Positions 10,295 through 18,838 of a stretch of 64,000 nucleotides of DNA are shown piece by piece. Under the pieces are notes generated by a model that was given only the letters and a program-made list of their open reading frames with translations, was not told where the DNA came from and did not search any database. Every line of letters starts with the position of its first letter. The first letter of the stretch is position 1. Source of the DNA: G963665085 sp963665085. Lineage in GTDB: Bacteria; Bacteroidota; Bacteroidia; Bacteroidales; JAAAOM01. The stretch covers positions 4,340,001 through 4,404,000 of the forward strand of contig CAXXXS010000001.1 in NCBI GenBank assembly GCA_963665085.2, in the 5' to 3' direction. The translations under genes and the position numbers were made by a program.

Positions 10295-11385
10295 TAATGA
10301 TGATAATTGAGTACATGCCCTGCTATTTGATCCAATGGTAGTATTTTATCTGCGGCATTTAATTTAATTGCTTCATTCGGCATACCAAATACTACACATG
10401 ATTTTTCATCTTGTGCTATTGTATGTGCACCTGTTTCTTTCATCTCAAGCAGGCCTCTTGCTCCATCATCTCCCATCCCCGTCATAATTATTCCTATTGC
10501 ATTTTTTCCTGCATATTTTGCGGTTGAACGAAATAAAACATCAACGCTTGGTCTGTGACGATTTACCAGTGGGCCTTCTTTTACTTCAACATAATACCTG
10601 GCCCCGCTCCGTTTTAATAACATATGAAAATTTCCTGGTGCAATTAAAGCTCTACCCCTAATTACACTATCGCCATTTTCTGCTTCTTTTACGGTAATAT
10701 TACAGATACTATCCAGTCTGTTTGCAAATGATTTTGTGAATTTTTCCGGCATGTGTTGTACAATAACTATCCCCGGTGTATCGGGAGGCATTGCCTGAAG
10801 GAATACCTGTAAAGCATCTGTTCCTCCGGTAGAAGCTCCTACAGCAACAACTAATTCGGTCGTTTTTATCATGCTGTTTCCTTGTGTCTTTGCAAGCATT
10901 GCGTCTGCAGAAAATTTTGGCGGGACTTTTATAGGATTTGGATTCTTTATTTCTATATTTTTTGATTTACGTTGAATTTTTGCATGAGATGCAGCTTTAA
11001 CAACATCAATCAGGCGAATTTTAGATTCCTCAAAAAATTGTTTTGTATTCATCTGAGGTTTTGTAATAATTTCAACAGCACCTAATTCCATGGCTTTCAT
11101 GCCAGTTTCGGTACCTTTTTCTGTTAAACTTGAAATTATTATGACTGGTATTGGGTGTTGGGACATTATTTTTTTTAGGAATGTTAAACCATCCATTCTG
11201 GGCATCTCAACATCTAGTGTGATTACATCAGGGACTTCACTTAGTATCTTTTTTGCAGCAAAATAAGGATCTGAAGCAACAGCCATAACTTCAATTTCAG
11301 GATCACTATTTAAAATTGTGCTTAGTGATTGTCTTACAACAGCTGAATCATCTACTACTAAAACGCGTATTTTGTTGTTTTTCAT
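10294..11385 (-). CDS. cheB: Chemotaxis protein-glutamate methylesterase CheB
   Basis: A 363-residue CheB from ATG at 11385; a TTG three codons upstream is less likely. The receiver domain holds phospho-acceptor Asp58 (ITLDVEMPRMDG), followed by a linker and the methylesterase domain. The catalytic triad is visible as Ser185 (GASTGG), His211 (VQHMPE) and Asp307 (TGMGDDG). CheB removes methyl groups from receptor glutamates and deamidates receptor glutamines, which gives adaptation. It lies between cheD and DUF4407 and overlaps the latter by one base. No receptor is encoded nearby, so its substrate must be elsewhere in the genome. Confidence 0.96.
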   Translation of the reverse strand: MKNNKIRVLVVDDSAVVRQSLSTILNSDPEIEVMAVASDPYFAAKKILSEVPDVITLDVEMPRMDGLTFLKKIMSQHPIPVIIISSLTEKGTETGMKAMELGAVEIITKPQMNTKQFFEESKIRLIDVVKAASHAKIQRKSKNIEIKNPNPIKVPPKFSADAMLAKTQGNSMIKTTELVVAVGASTGGTDALQVFLQAMPPDTPGIVIVQHMPEKFTKSFANRLDSICNITVKEAENGDSVIRGRALIAPGNFHMLLKRSGARYYVEVKEGPLVNRHRPSVDVLFRSTAKYAGKNAIGIIMTGMGDDGARGLLEMKETGAHTIAQDEKSCVVFGMPNEAIKLNAADKILPLDQIAGHVLNYHH

Positions 11386-11426
11386 GTTGAACAAGAATGT
11401 TTATACTAAATTTAATAATTTATTGC

Positions 11427-11900
11427 TTAATAAGAGCTCTTTTTTACAAATCTCATTTTTACTTCGCCTGTATCTGTAGAAAGAAGTATTTTTCTTCCTA
11501 ACTCGCCACTTACACTTTTAGCTACTACAGGTATTTTAAATTCTTTTAATGAAGTTAATGCCATTTCAATATTTCTTTCTCCAATTTTAAAAGTTTCATT
11601 TTTAGAATTTAAAACATAAGCCCCACCAAAAACTTTTGCAATTAGGTTTCTTCTCTGTGCGCCAAGAGATTCAACTTTTTCAATAAGTTTTTCAATTGCA
11701 ATATTGCCATATTTTGGTGATGCAAGTCCTTGACCGTTCCATAATGGAAGCATGAAGTGATTCATCCCGCCAAATTTTTTAACTGTGTCCCAAAGACAAA
11801 CAGCAACACATGAGCCTAGAATTGTGTGAATAAGACATGGTTCGACTGAAACATATAGTGCAGCAGGATACAAGAAATGAGATTTTTCATCCTTTTCCAT
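11427..11900 (-). CDS. cheD: Chemoreceptor glutamine deamidase CheD
   Basis: A 157-residue CheD, taking ATG at 11900 rather than the GTG one codon upstream. The catalytic Cys31 lies in ILGSCVAVCLWD and the His48 partner in GGMNHFMLP, both conserved in the family. CheD deamidates specific glutamines of methyl-accepting receptors and in many bacteria also binds CheC or CheX phosphatases. It starts six bases after the histidine-kinase-like gene ends, consistent with one operon. Its presence implies true MCP substrates elsewhere in the genome. Confidence 0.95.
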   Translation of the reverse strand: MEKDEKSHFLYPAALYVSVEPCLIHTILGSCVAVCLWDTVKKFGGMNHFMLPLWNGQGLASPKYGNIAIEKLIEKVESLGAQRRNLIAKVFGGAYVLNSKNETFKIGERNIEMALTSLKEFKIPVVAKSVSGELGRKILLSTDTGEVKMRFVKKSSY

Positions 11901-11906
11901 CACTAA

Positions 11907-12800
11907 CTAAAATGTTTCGTTGTTGTCAAATAAGAATTCATCCCCATCTGATGCAAACCCATAACTATCTGTTTCCATTTCAGGAAGAATAATTGTTATG
12001 TTTGTCCCAACATCTTTTTGACTGAAAATTTCAATCTTACCTTCTAGTAAGTCTATTAAAGATTTTGTAACGGATAGGCCAAGTCCGTATCCTCTGTTTA
12101 TTGTATTTATTGTGTTGTCAAGCCTTTTAAATCGGTCGAATATTTGTTTTTGTTCTTCTTCGTCCATTCCTTTGCCATGATCGATAACAGCTATTTTTAA
12201 TTGAGAAGCTAACCGGTCTATTTTGATCTCTATTTCTTTTTCTTTATCACTAAATTGAATTGCATTATTAATGATGTTAGCTAATATTAATTTTAATTTT
12301 TCCGGATCTGTTTTGAAGCAATTACCACTATCGCAAGATTGAATCTTTGTAATGAACTTGGTTTTTATATGCTTTTTATTAGCTTCTATTTTTAACGATT
12401 CAATTACACGATCCAAAAGAGATTTAACATCAACTTCAAGTATTTCTGCTTGTAAGTCACCAGCTTCAATCTGAGCGGCCATAAAAATATTTTTAAGCTG
12501 AAAATCGAGATTAAATGCCTCTGAGTGGATTAATGCTACCATTGAAATAACCGTTTTCCAATCCTCTTTTTTTACTGACAAAATTGTTTTAGACAATGCC
12601 AGTATTGATGTAAACGGATTAACTATCTCATTTGCAATGTTTGAGATAAAATGACTTTTTAATGCTTCTGAATCTTCGAGCCTTTTGTTGAGCTTTATTA
12701 ATTCTTTGTTTAGACGCTGAAGCTCATCTAAATCCTTTTTATTCTGTTCAAATCTTGATTTTAATTCATCAAGTAATTCCTTATCTGATAATTTTTCCAT
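11907..12800 (-). CDS. Histidine-kinase-like protein lacking phospho-acceptor His
   Basis: A 297-residue soluble protein. An N-terminal coiled coil (1-45) leads into a HisKA-like dimerisation segment reading FISNIANEIVNPFTSIL. Asn57 stands where kinases have the phospho-acceptor His (usually MSHEIRTP); the codon is AAT instead of CAT. The HATPase_c domain looks intact (NIINNAIQFSD, DHGKGMDEEE, GYGLGLSVTKSL). It could act as a phosphatase, an ATP-dependent scaffold, or a kinase acting in trans. The C-terminus is DEFLFDNNETF, with the acidic-aromatic motif shared by neighbours and a last pentapeptide resembling the NWETF receptor tail that binds CheR. It sits between cheR and cheD. Confidence 0.85.
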   Translation of the reverse strand: MEKLSDKELLDELKSRFEQNKKDLDELQRLNKELIKLNKRLEDSEALKSHFISNIANEIVNPFTSILALSKTILSVKKEDWKTVISMVALIHSEAFNLDFQLKNIFMAAQIEAGDLQAEILEVDVKSLLDRVIESLKIEANKKHIKTKFITKIQSCDSGNCFKTDPEKLKLILANIINNAIQFSDKEKEIEIKIDRLASQLKIAVIDHGKGMDEEEQKQIFDRFKRLDNTINTINRGYGLGLSVTKSLIDLLEGKIEIFSQKDVGTNITIILPEMETDSYGFASDGDEFLFDNNETF

Positions 12801-12823
12801 AACCTACATAATTTAAACAAGGG

Positions 12824-13687
12824 TTATTTTCGTTGGAAAATAGTAGGTTTGATTTGTGTTAGAGGAACATTGTAATTAGTAATTGATTCTGAATGCCCAA
12901 GAAAGAAAAATCCTCCTGGTTTAAGTTTCTGACATAATTTATTTATAACCTTTTCTTGTGTCTCCCTATCAAAATAAATCAACACGTTACGACAAAAGAT
13001 AATGTCAAAGGTTTCTTTAATATCAGTATAAGATTGATCCATAAAGTTCAGCCTTCTAAACATTACTTTTTGTCTTAATTTTGGTATTAGTCGAACAGTC
13101 GGGTTTGTTCTATCTTTACTTTTTAAAAAATATTTTTTCTTTATGTTTAAGGGGATAGCATCTATTCTTTCTTGTTTGTAAACTGCATTTGTTCCGGCCT
13201 GCAACATTTTGGTAGAGATATCGGTACCTAAAATAGAATAGTCTAATCCCGGATATTTTTCTTTTAGTTCTTCCATAACAATGGAAAGGGTATATGCTTC
13301 TTCACCACTTGATGAACCGGCACTCCAAATTTTAAATAAATGCCTTGCTGTATTGTTTGATTGCATAAATGTAGGTACAAGTTGATTTGTGATAAAATCA
13401 AAGTGTACAGGTTCTCTAAAAAAATCTGTCTTGTTTGTGCTAACTACATCCATCATATGGATAATCTCTTCATATTGCCCATTTTTGCTAAAAACATATT
13501 CAACATATTCATTAAATGAACTCATGTTTAATGCTCTTAGTCTTTTTTGAAGACGACTTTGTAGCATAATTTGTTTAACTGGAGGCATTTTTATACCGTA
13601 GTTGGTATAAATAAAGTCACTTAGTTTGTTAAACTGGCTAGTGGTTAATTTTGATTGATAAATCTTATTTAGATTAGCCCCTTCCAT
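12824..13687 (-). CDS. cheR: Chemotaxis protein methyltransferase CheR
   Basis: A 287-residue CheR. The N-terminal helical domain (about 10-85) is followed by the SAM-dependent methyltransferase fold with motif I as IWSAGSSSGEEAY (about 120) and the conserved CRNVLIYF (about 235). It transfers methyl groups from SAM to receptor glutamates. It follows cheW by about 50 bases and precedes the degenerate kinase gene. Length and motifs are normal. The beta-subdomain that binds receptor pentapeptides is present in part, but I cannot judge its specificity. Confidence 0.95.
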   Translation of the reverse strand: MEGANLNKIYQSKLTTSQFNKLSDFIYTNYGIKMPPVKQIMLQSRLQKRLRALNMSSFNEYVEYVFSKNGQYEEIIHMMDVVSTNKTDFFREPVHFDFITNQLVPTFMQSNNTARHLFKIWSAGSSSGEEAYTLSIVMEELKEKYPGLDYSILGTDISTKMLQAGTNAVYKQERIDAIPLNIKKKYFLKSKDRTNPTVRLIPKLRQKVMFRRLNFMDQSYTDIKETFDIIFCRNVLIYFDRETQEKVINKLCQKLKPGGFFFLGHSESITNYNVPLTQIKPTIFQRK

Positions 13688-13736
13688 TTCTCCTCCATCA
13701 ATAAATTAATATAAATAAAATTAAAACCTTCAGGAT

Positions 13737-14267
13737 TTATACGTCGGTCTCGTCGTTTTCATCAATATCAGCATGTGATTCTGCCTCTATTGTTGTTTTT
13801 TGTAAAATAGATATTTCATCAGAAGAAAATATTTGATCCATATCTAACAACATAATAAATTCATCGTTGTGTTTGGCCATTCCTTCTATGAATTCTGATT
13901 TGTATTTATCTCCAATACTTGGTGAAGGTTCTACTTTGTTTAGGTCTATTTCAATTACTTCTTGCACTGAATCAACCAATGCGCCAATCTGGACACTTTC
14001 TTCATGGATTTGTATATTCATAACTAGAATACACGTGTTGTTTGTAAATTCAGTTTTGCCTAAATCAAACCTTATTTTTGTGTCAACCAGAGGTAATACG
14101 GTTCCTCTCAGGTTGATAACTCCTACCATGTATTCCGGGACTTTGGGTACTTTTGTTATTTTAGTTAACTCTAAAATATTAAGTACCTTTTCAACGTTTG
14201 CCGCAAAAACTTCTTCGTTTAGCTTAAACGTTAAAAATGAATTTGATTTATACTTTCCGTCAATCAT
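13737..14267 (-). CDS. cheW: Chemotaxis coupling protein CheW
   Basis: A 176-residue CheW-like domain protein that couples receptors to CheA. Residues 8-145 form the two five-stranded barrels, with the typical MVGVINLRGTVLPLVD segment around residue 47. The acidic C-terminal tail (ESHADIDENDETDV) is extra. Its ATG overlaps the cheA stop codon (ATGA, 14264-14267), so the two are translationally coupled and probably made in fixed ratio. Confidence 0.95.
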   Translation of the reverse strand: MIDGKYKSNSFLTFKLNEEVFAANVEKVLNILELTKITKVPKVPEYMVGVINLRGTVLPLVDTKIRFDLGKTEFTNNTCILVMNIQIHEESVQIGALVDSVQEVIEIDLNKVEPSPSIGDKYKSEFIEGMAKHNDEFIMLLDMDQIFSSDEISILQKTTIEAESHADIDENDETDV

Positions 14268-16327
14268 AATACATTCTGATTTATGTTATGTTTAATTGAA
14301 AGTTTTTTTACTGTTTTGTTTGTATCCATAACAAGCGCTACAGTACCATCACCTAAAATAGTTGCGCCGGAAATAAATTCCTGATGCTTATAAAGTTTTC
14401 CTAATGGCTTAAGAACAGCTTGATATTCTCCAACTACATTGTCTACTATTAACCCAACTTCTTTGTTTTCATATTGAATTACAACAACTTCTTCGTTTTT
14501 AAGTTTAGTCTCAGGCATCTCAAATTCATCTCTCAGGTAAAAGAAAGGAACCTGTTTGCCGTCTAATACGATTACGTTATTAAAGCTCTTTTTAATTTTA
14601 GTATGCTCAATAGCGTAAATTTTATCAACAATAGATAAAGGAAGAACAAAGAAATCTGAATCTATTTTAACTAATAATCCATCAATTATTGATAATGTTA
14701 GGGGTAATTTAATTGTTAAAGTAGTCCCTTTTCCATATTCAGACTCTGTTTCAATTTCTCCGCGAATGTTTGCTATTTTTTTCTTTACTACATCCATTCC
14801 AACACCTCTTCCGGAAACTCCTGTTACAGTTTTAGCTGTTGAAAAACCGGGTAAGTATATGAGATCTATAATTTCTTTTTTTGAAAGTTGTGCATCAGAA
14901 CTGATAATACCTTTGCTAATAGCTTTTTCACGAATCATTTCAGGATTAATTCCAGCTCCATCATCAGATATTTCTATATGGACATTTGCACCAGAGTAGT
15001 ATGCTTTAAGCCTTATCGTTCCTGTTCTGTCTTTTCCTGCTTTTTCCCTTTTCTCAGGAAGTTCAATGCCATGGTCAATACTATTTCTGAGAATATGAAG
15101 AAGTGGATCTGTAAGATTTTCGATTATTGTTTTGTCAAGTTCAGTATCAGTCCCTTCAGCTATGAATTTAACATCTTTTTTAAGTTCGTTGGATAAATCG
15201 CGGACTAACCTGTGAAAACGCGTTAACATGTTCTCAATAGGTATTAAAACAATGCTGAAAGCGATATCCCTGAGTTGCCTCGACAGTTTTTGAACATTTT
15301 CAGAAATTGACATAAGTTCTGGCAAAGACTGTTGTTCTGCATATAAGTTTAACCTTGCCTGTGTCGTTACAAGTTCACTAACAAGGTTCATCAAATCGTC
15401 AAGTTTATCTGATGATACACGAATGCTTGATATAGCACCATCTCTTTGGGCAGGTGTGTTATCTTTAATTGCCCGTTTTACCTTACTTGCAACAGAAGGT
15501 CTTGTTTTTGCAGAAAGTAGTTTTATATTATCAAAACCAATATCTATATCTTCATTGTATAGTTTATTAACTTTTTTAAGAAATGTTTTGCTGGATAGTA
15601 AGTTGTTTTTACTTACCAATTGGATTTCAATATTACTTAAATCTTCAACAAAAAGAAATACGTCATTTATTTCATTTACAGGTTCTTTTGTTGCTAAAAC
15701 AACTTCCCAATAAATGTAAGACGATGAAGGTTTTAAGTCTTGTAATTGAGGAATATTGTTGTAATGGGGAAAAATTAATGACTCTCCCAAATCACATAAA
15801 ATATCAATAAGGTACAACGGATTTGTTCCATTGTCTAATATGTTCTCATGAGGTTGAAAAAGAATATAATATGTTGAATATTCACTATCTGGGACCTCAG
15901 GCTCATTAGAATCTTCATTGTCATTGTTTGACTCTTCTTTTTTATTTCCTTGCTTTAATATTTTACTAATTTCAACACTTAGAAATTTTTCTTTTGTTGA
16001 AATTTCTAAGTCATTGTTGTCATCATCCTGCTCAAGTAAAGTTTTAATATGGTCAACAGATTCAAGTGTTAAGGTTAATAGTTCCTTAGAAATATCAATT
16101 TTCCCATTTCTAATTTCATCATAAATATTTTCAAGGTTATGAGTGAATTTGTTAATGTTTTCAAATCCAAACATTGCTGCACCACCTTTGATGGTGTGCA
16201 TTGAGCGAAAAATTTTTTCGACAAACTCAATACTCTCAGGATCTTTTTCTAATTCAAGAAGGTTTTTTTCGAGCTCATTAACGTGCTCATAAGCCTCCTC
16301 TTTGAATTTTTCTTTGAATGTATCCAT
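14264..16327 (-). CDS. cheA: Chemotaxis histidine kinase CheA
   Basis: A 687-residue CheA. P1 Hpt domain (1-115) carries phospho-acceptor His44 in RSMHTIKGGAAMFG. A variable middle region (about 120-290) has no clear P2 that I recognise. Then come the P3 dimerisation helices (VSELVTTQARL), the P4 ATPase (HILRNSIDHGIE, DDGAGI, GRGVGMDVV) and the P5 CheW-like domain (about 550-680). It phosphorylates CheY and CheB. Its start overlaps the cheY stop by one base and its stop overlaps the cheW start by four, so cheY-cheA-cheW form a coupled unit. All catalytic elements look intact. Confidence 0.97.
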   Translation of the reverse strand: MDTFKEKFKEEAYEHVNELEKNLLELEKDPESIEFVEKIFRSMHTIKGGAAMFGFENINKFTHNLENIYDEIRNGKIDISKELLTLTLESVDHIKTLLEQDDDNNDLEISTKEKFLSVEISKILKQGNKKEESNNDNEDSNEPEVPDSEYSTYYILFQPHENILDNGTNPLYLIDILCDLGESLIFPHYNNIPQLQDLKPSSSYIYWEVVLATKEPVNEINDVFLFVEDLSNIEIQLVSKNNLLSSKTFLKKVNKLYNEDIDIGFDNIKLLSAKTRPSVASKVKRAIKDNTPAQRDGAISSIRVSSDKLDDLMNLVSELVTTQARLNLYAEQQSLPELMSISENVQKLSRQLRDIAFSIVLIPIENMLTRFHRLVRDLSNELKKDVKFIAEGTDTELDKTIIENLTDPLLHILRNSIDHGIELPEKREKAGKDRTGTIRLKAYYSGANVHIEISDDGAGINPEMIREKAISKGIISSDAQLSKKEIIDLIYLPGFSTAKTVTGVSGRGVGMDVVKKKIANIRGEIETESEYGKGTTLTIKLPLTLSIIDGLLVKIDSDFFVLPLSIVDKIYAIEHTKIKKSFNNVIVLDGKQVPFFYLRDEFEMPETKLKNEEVVVIQYENKEVGLIVDNVVGEYQAVLKPLGKLYKHQEFISGATILGDGTVALVMDTNKTVKKLSIKHNINQNVL

Positions 16328-16692
16328 TAACGTAATACTTTATTAATTGCAGCTATCAATTTTGCAGGTACAAATGGTTTAATAATCCATCCAGTAGCGC
16401 CAGCCTCTTTAGCCTCCATTTTTTTTGCCGCTTGAGACTCTGTTGTTAGAAAAAGGATAGGTAATCTTTGGTAAGCTTCCATTTTTCTCACTTCTTTGAT
16501 TAAGCCTATACCATCAAGTTCGGGCATGTGCAAATCCGTGATAATTAAATCGATATGCCTACCATCGAAAAATTTTAAGGCATCTTTCCCGTCTACACCA
16601 ATCAAAACTTCATATCCCTCGTTTTTTAGTGTAAAGCTAACTACCTCACGGATGCTTTCTGAATCATCAACAATTAGTATTGTCTTTGCCAT
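16327..16692 (-). CDS. cheY: CheY-like single-domain response regulator
   Basis: A 121-residue stand-alone receiver. The acidic pair is at Asp9-Asp10, the phospho-acceptor is Asp53 (IITDLHMPELDG), followed by a conserved Thr (LTTES) and Lys (IIKPF). It is encoded directly before cheA with a one-base overlap, so it is the likely main CheA target. In swimming bacteria CheY binds the flagellar switch. No flagellar genes are seen here and the output is unknown; gliding, pili or another process are possible. Confidence 0.93.
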   Translation of the reverse strand: MAKTILIVDDSESIREVVSFTLKNEGYEVLIGVDGKDALKFFDGRHIDLIITDLHMPELDGIGLIKEVRKMEAYQRLPILFLTTESQAAKKMEAKEAGATGWIIKPFVPAKLIAAINKVLR

Positions 16693-16705
16693 GGCTATAT
16701 TTTTA

Positions 16706-17023
16706 TTATTTGATGTTTGTTAAAAGTAAATTTTCGAACCCTGTTTTTTTTAATAGTGTCGTAATATCTTCATTTCCTTCAAATAGAAGTTCAAAATCAA
16801 TCTCTCTTTGCTTTGCCTCTTTTTGGAGTGAGTAGATAAATTGGATCCCGCCAATATCAATACTTTCTATAGATTCTAATTTTAAGGAAATATGTTTACT
16901 TGTGCCTAAAGCATCTAAAACATTAGATTTTAGTTCATCAATGTTTTCTACAGAAAAGTAGTTGTTGATGTTTATTTCAAGTTTTTTTGAGCGTTTGTTT
17001 TCTTTAATGTTAATGTTTTCCAT
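16706..17023 (-). CDS. STAS domain protein
   Basis: A 105-residue single STAS domain (anti-sigma-factor antagonist fold), with strand-helix pattern and the segment LKLESIESIDIGGIQFIYSLQKEA around residues 48-73. The phosphorylatable Ser/Thr of SpoIIAA-type proteins (usually DSSG) is replaced here by DIGG, so regulation by phosphorylation is doubtful. STAS proteins linked to chemotaxis operons exist in other bacteria as modulators or scaffolds. It lies between the CheZ-like gene and cheY, with gaps of 11 and 13 bases. Confidence 0.85.
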   Translation of the reverse strand: MENINIKENKRSKKLEININNYFSVENIDELKSNVLDALGTSKHISLKLESIESIDIGGIQFIYSLQKEAKQREIDFELLFEGNEDITTLLKKTGFENLLLTNIK

Positions 17024-17034
17024 TGTCTTTTTTT

Positions 17035-18132
17035 TTAGAAAAATTCAACATCATTATCTTCTTCAGAATTGTTCATTTCAGAAAAGTAATCTTTTAAAAG
17101 ATTGTCTTCCAATGCTAATTCATGAATTTTATACTCACTGTTCATGGTATATTTTTGCTTTATAAAATCAAGATTGCTTTCAAGAATCTCCTGATGATCT
17201 TTAAAAAGTTTTTCCTGAGAATCTTTAAGGTTATTTATAACGAGTTGAATGACTTCAAAGAAGTTAGATTTTGATAAAGTTAGGGCCTTGATTTCAATAA
17301 TATGTGTGTCATATAATTTTCGAACTTTATCGAACTCAGCGCCATTGGGGAAGTGTTTGTAAATTTCTTTTTCTATATTATTTTGAGTGAGCTTACTGAG
17401 GTGTCTAAATCTATCGGTATTATCATTGATAATATCACTTAACTCTTCATCCGTATCAATGATATTTAATATTTCCAATATTCTTTGTTTAAGTTTTTGG
17501 GAAATATTTTTTGACTTATCAATGTATGTGCTTTGATCCTCAAATGCATTATTGATATGCTCAATAGCTGATTTACACAACTCATAACTATACTTCAATT
17601 GAGCAATTTCAATAGAGAATATTTCTTTTAGCGCTTTTAGATGTTTAAGTTCTGAGTTGCCATTTGAATTTGATTCTAAGGTAAGTAACTCATTAAAGAT
17701 ATCGTTATTTATTTCTACAACATGTTCAAGCTTTTGCCTGGTAATATCATGATATTGTATTTCTTTGATAATATCTGAGTAGTCATTCTGGAATTTTTCT
17801 TTAATTTCTTTTGCCTGATGAATCATGTAGTCACAACTTGATTCATATAATTTATGGTTTTCCTTGTTTAAATAGGTTTTATCTACTTCAGCTAATTCTT
17901 CAAGCCAATACTTTACAGGCTCTTTTTCTTTTATTTTTATAATGGAATTAACTAATCTATTAGATTCGGCATAATCTGTAGTAACAAAGCTTCGTGGTTT
18001 CCTAAAAAGTATCGCTAAATTCTCGATAGTATCAGTAATGAGAGCGTTGTTTTCTTGAATGATAGACTTTAAGTCTTTAACAGATAAAGTGTTTAAAATA
18101 TTTTCTAATATATAGGTTTTATTATCGCTCAT
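17035..18132 (-). CDS. Probable CheZ-like chemotaxis phosphatase
   Basis: A 365-residue, mostly helical, highly charged protein. Residues 124-138 read EIQYHDITRQKLEHV. Asp129 and Gln133 have the D-x3-Q spacing of the catalytic pair of CheZ (QDLTGQ, Asp143/Gln147 in E. coli). The last residues, EEDNDVEFF, are an acidic-aromatic tail similar in character to the C-terminal CheY-binding peptide of CheZ. Overall similarity to CheZ is otherwise low and the protein is about 150 residues longer. It precedes STAS, cheY and cheA in the operon. The phosphatase role is inference from motif, tail and context. Confidence 0.6.
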   Translation of the reverse strand: MSDNKTYILENILNTLSVKDLKSIIQENNALITDTIENLAILFRKPRSFVTTDYAESNRLVNSIIKIKEKEPVKYWLEELAEVDKTYLNKENHKLYESSCDYMIHQAKEIKEKFQNDYSDIIKEIQYHDITRQKLEHVVEINNDIFNELLTLESNSNGNSELKHLKALKEIFSIEIAQLKYSYELCKSAIEHINNAFEDQSTYIDKSKNISQKLKQRILEILNIIDTDEELSDIINDNTDRFRHLSKLTQNNIEKEIYKHFPNGAEFDKVRKLYDTHIIEIKALTLSKSNFFEVIQLVINNLKDSQEKLFKDHQEILESNLDFIKQKYTMNSEYKIHELALEDNLLKDYFSEMNNSEEDNDVEFF

Positions 18133-18203
18133 TAAGAATGATGAAAAATGTTAAGAACACGATTGCACAAAAACATATTTATCCCTGAAAGCTGATATAA
18201 TAT

Positions 18204-18593
18204 CTACTTAAGGAATTTCTCCACTTTGTCTATTAGTATTTCAATATCTAAAGGCTTCTTAATAAATTCGTCGGCCCCTAAATCCATGATTTTCTTAATA
18301 TTTAGTTGATCTGTTACAGCAGATATTACGATAACAGGTATTTCTTTTGTTTTATCCGTTCCTCTAATTTCTTTAAGAAAATCATACCCGCTTATACGAG
18401 GCATCAACAAATCAAGTAGAATTAAATCCGGGATCTTTTTTTCAATAGCTTTGAATGCTTCTTTTGCATTTAACGTAGTGGTGATATTGTACCCCATTTC
18501 ACCTAAAACAGCTTCGATTAAAACAACATTTGTTGTTGAATCGTCGACTACTAGAATTTCTGCTTCTTTTATCTTTTTAGCACTACTTATCAT
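18204..18593 (-). CDS. Single-domain response regulator
   Basis: A 129-residue receiver protein with acidic pair Asp17-Asp18, phospho-acceptor Asp61 (LILLDLLMPRISG) and Lys in IKKPL. No output domain. It is the promoter-proximal gene of the minus-strand chemotaxis block, 71 bases before the CheZ-like gene. It may be a second CheY or a phosphate sink. Its promoter region is shared with the divergent Crp/Fnr gene. Confidence 0.9.
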   Translation of the reverse strand: MISSAKKIKEAEILVVDDSTTNVVLIEAVLGEMGYNITTTLNAKEAFKAIEKKIPDLILLDLLMPRISGYDFLKEIRGTDKTKEIPVIVISAVTDQLNIKKIMDLGADEFIKKPLDIEILIDKVEKFLK

Positions 18594-18759
18594 ATATTGT
18601 ACTTATTGACTTTTTTTGATAATAAAATTTAAGAACTTGAAGTTACAAAATATATATAATATATATGTTCGTTTACTTAATGCAATATAAGTGTTGTAAA
18701 TATAACGTTTTATGCGTTTTGTATTGGTTTTTAGCTCAATGAGATTTCTTACCCGCGCA

Positions 18760-18777
18760 TGGTGATATAAATCACCA
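18760..18777. promoter_or_regulatory. Palindrome, probable Crp/Fnr-family operator
   Basis: The sequence TGGTGATATAAATCACCA is a perfect inverted repeat with 7-base arms and a 4-base centre. It contains TGA-N6-TCA, the spacing common to CRP and FNR sites. It lies 61 bases upstream of the start of a Crp/Fnr-family gene and in the divergent gap with a response-regulator gene. Autoregulation, and control of the chemotaxis block, are inference. Confidence 0.5.
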
Positions 18778-18838
18778 ATAATAAATTAACGTATGAAATG
18801 AAGTTTTTTTTTTCTATATTTAAAAAAACGAATGGTAA

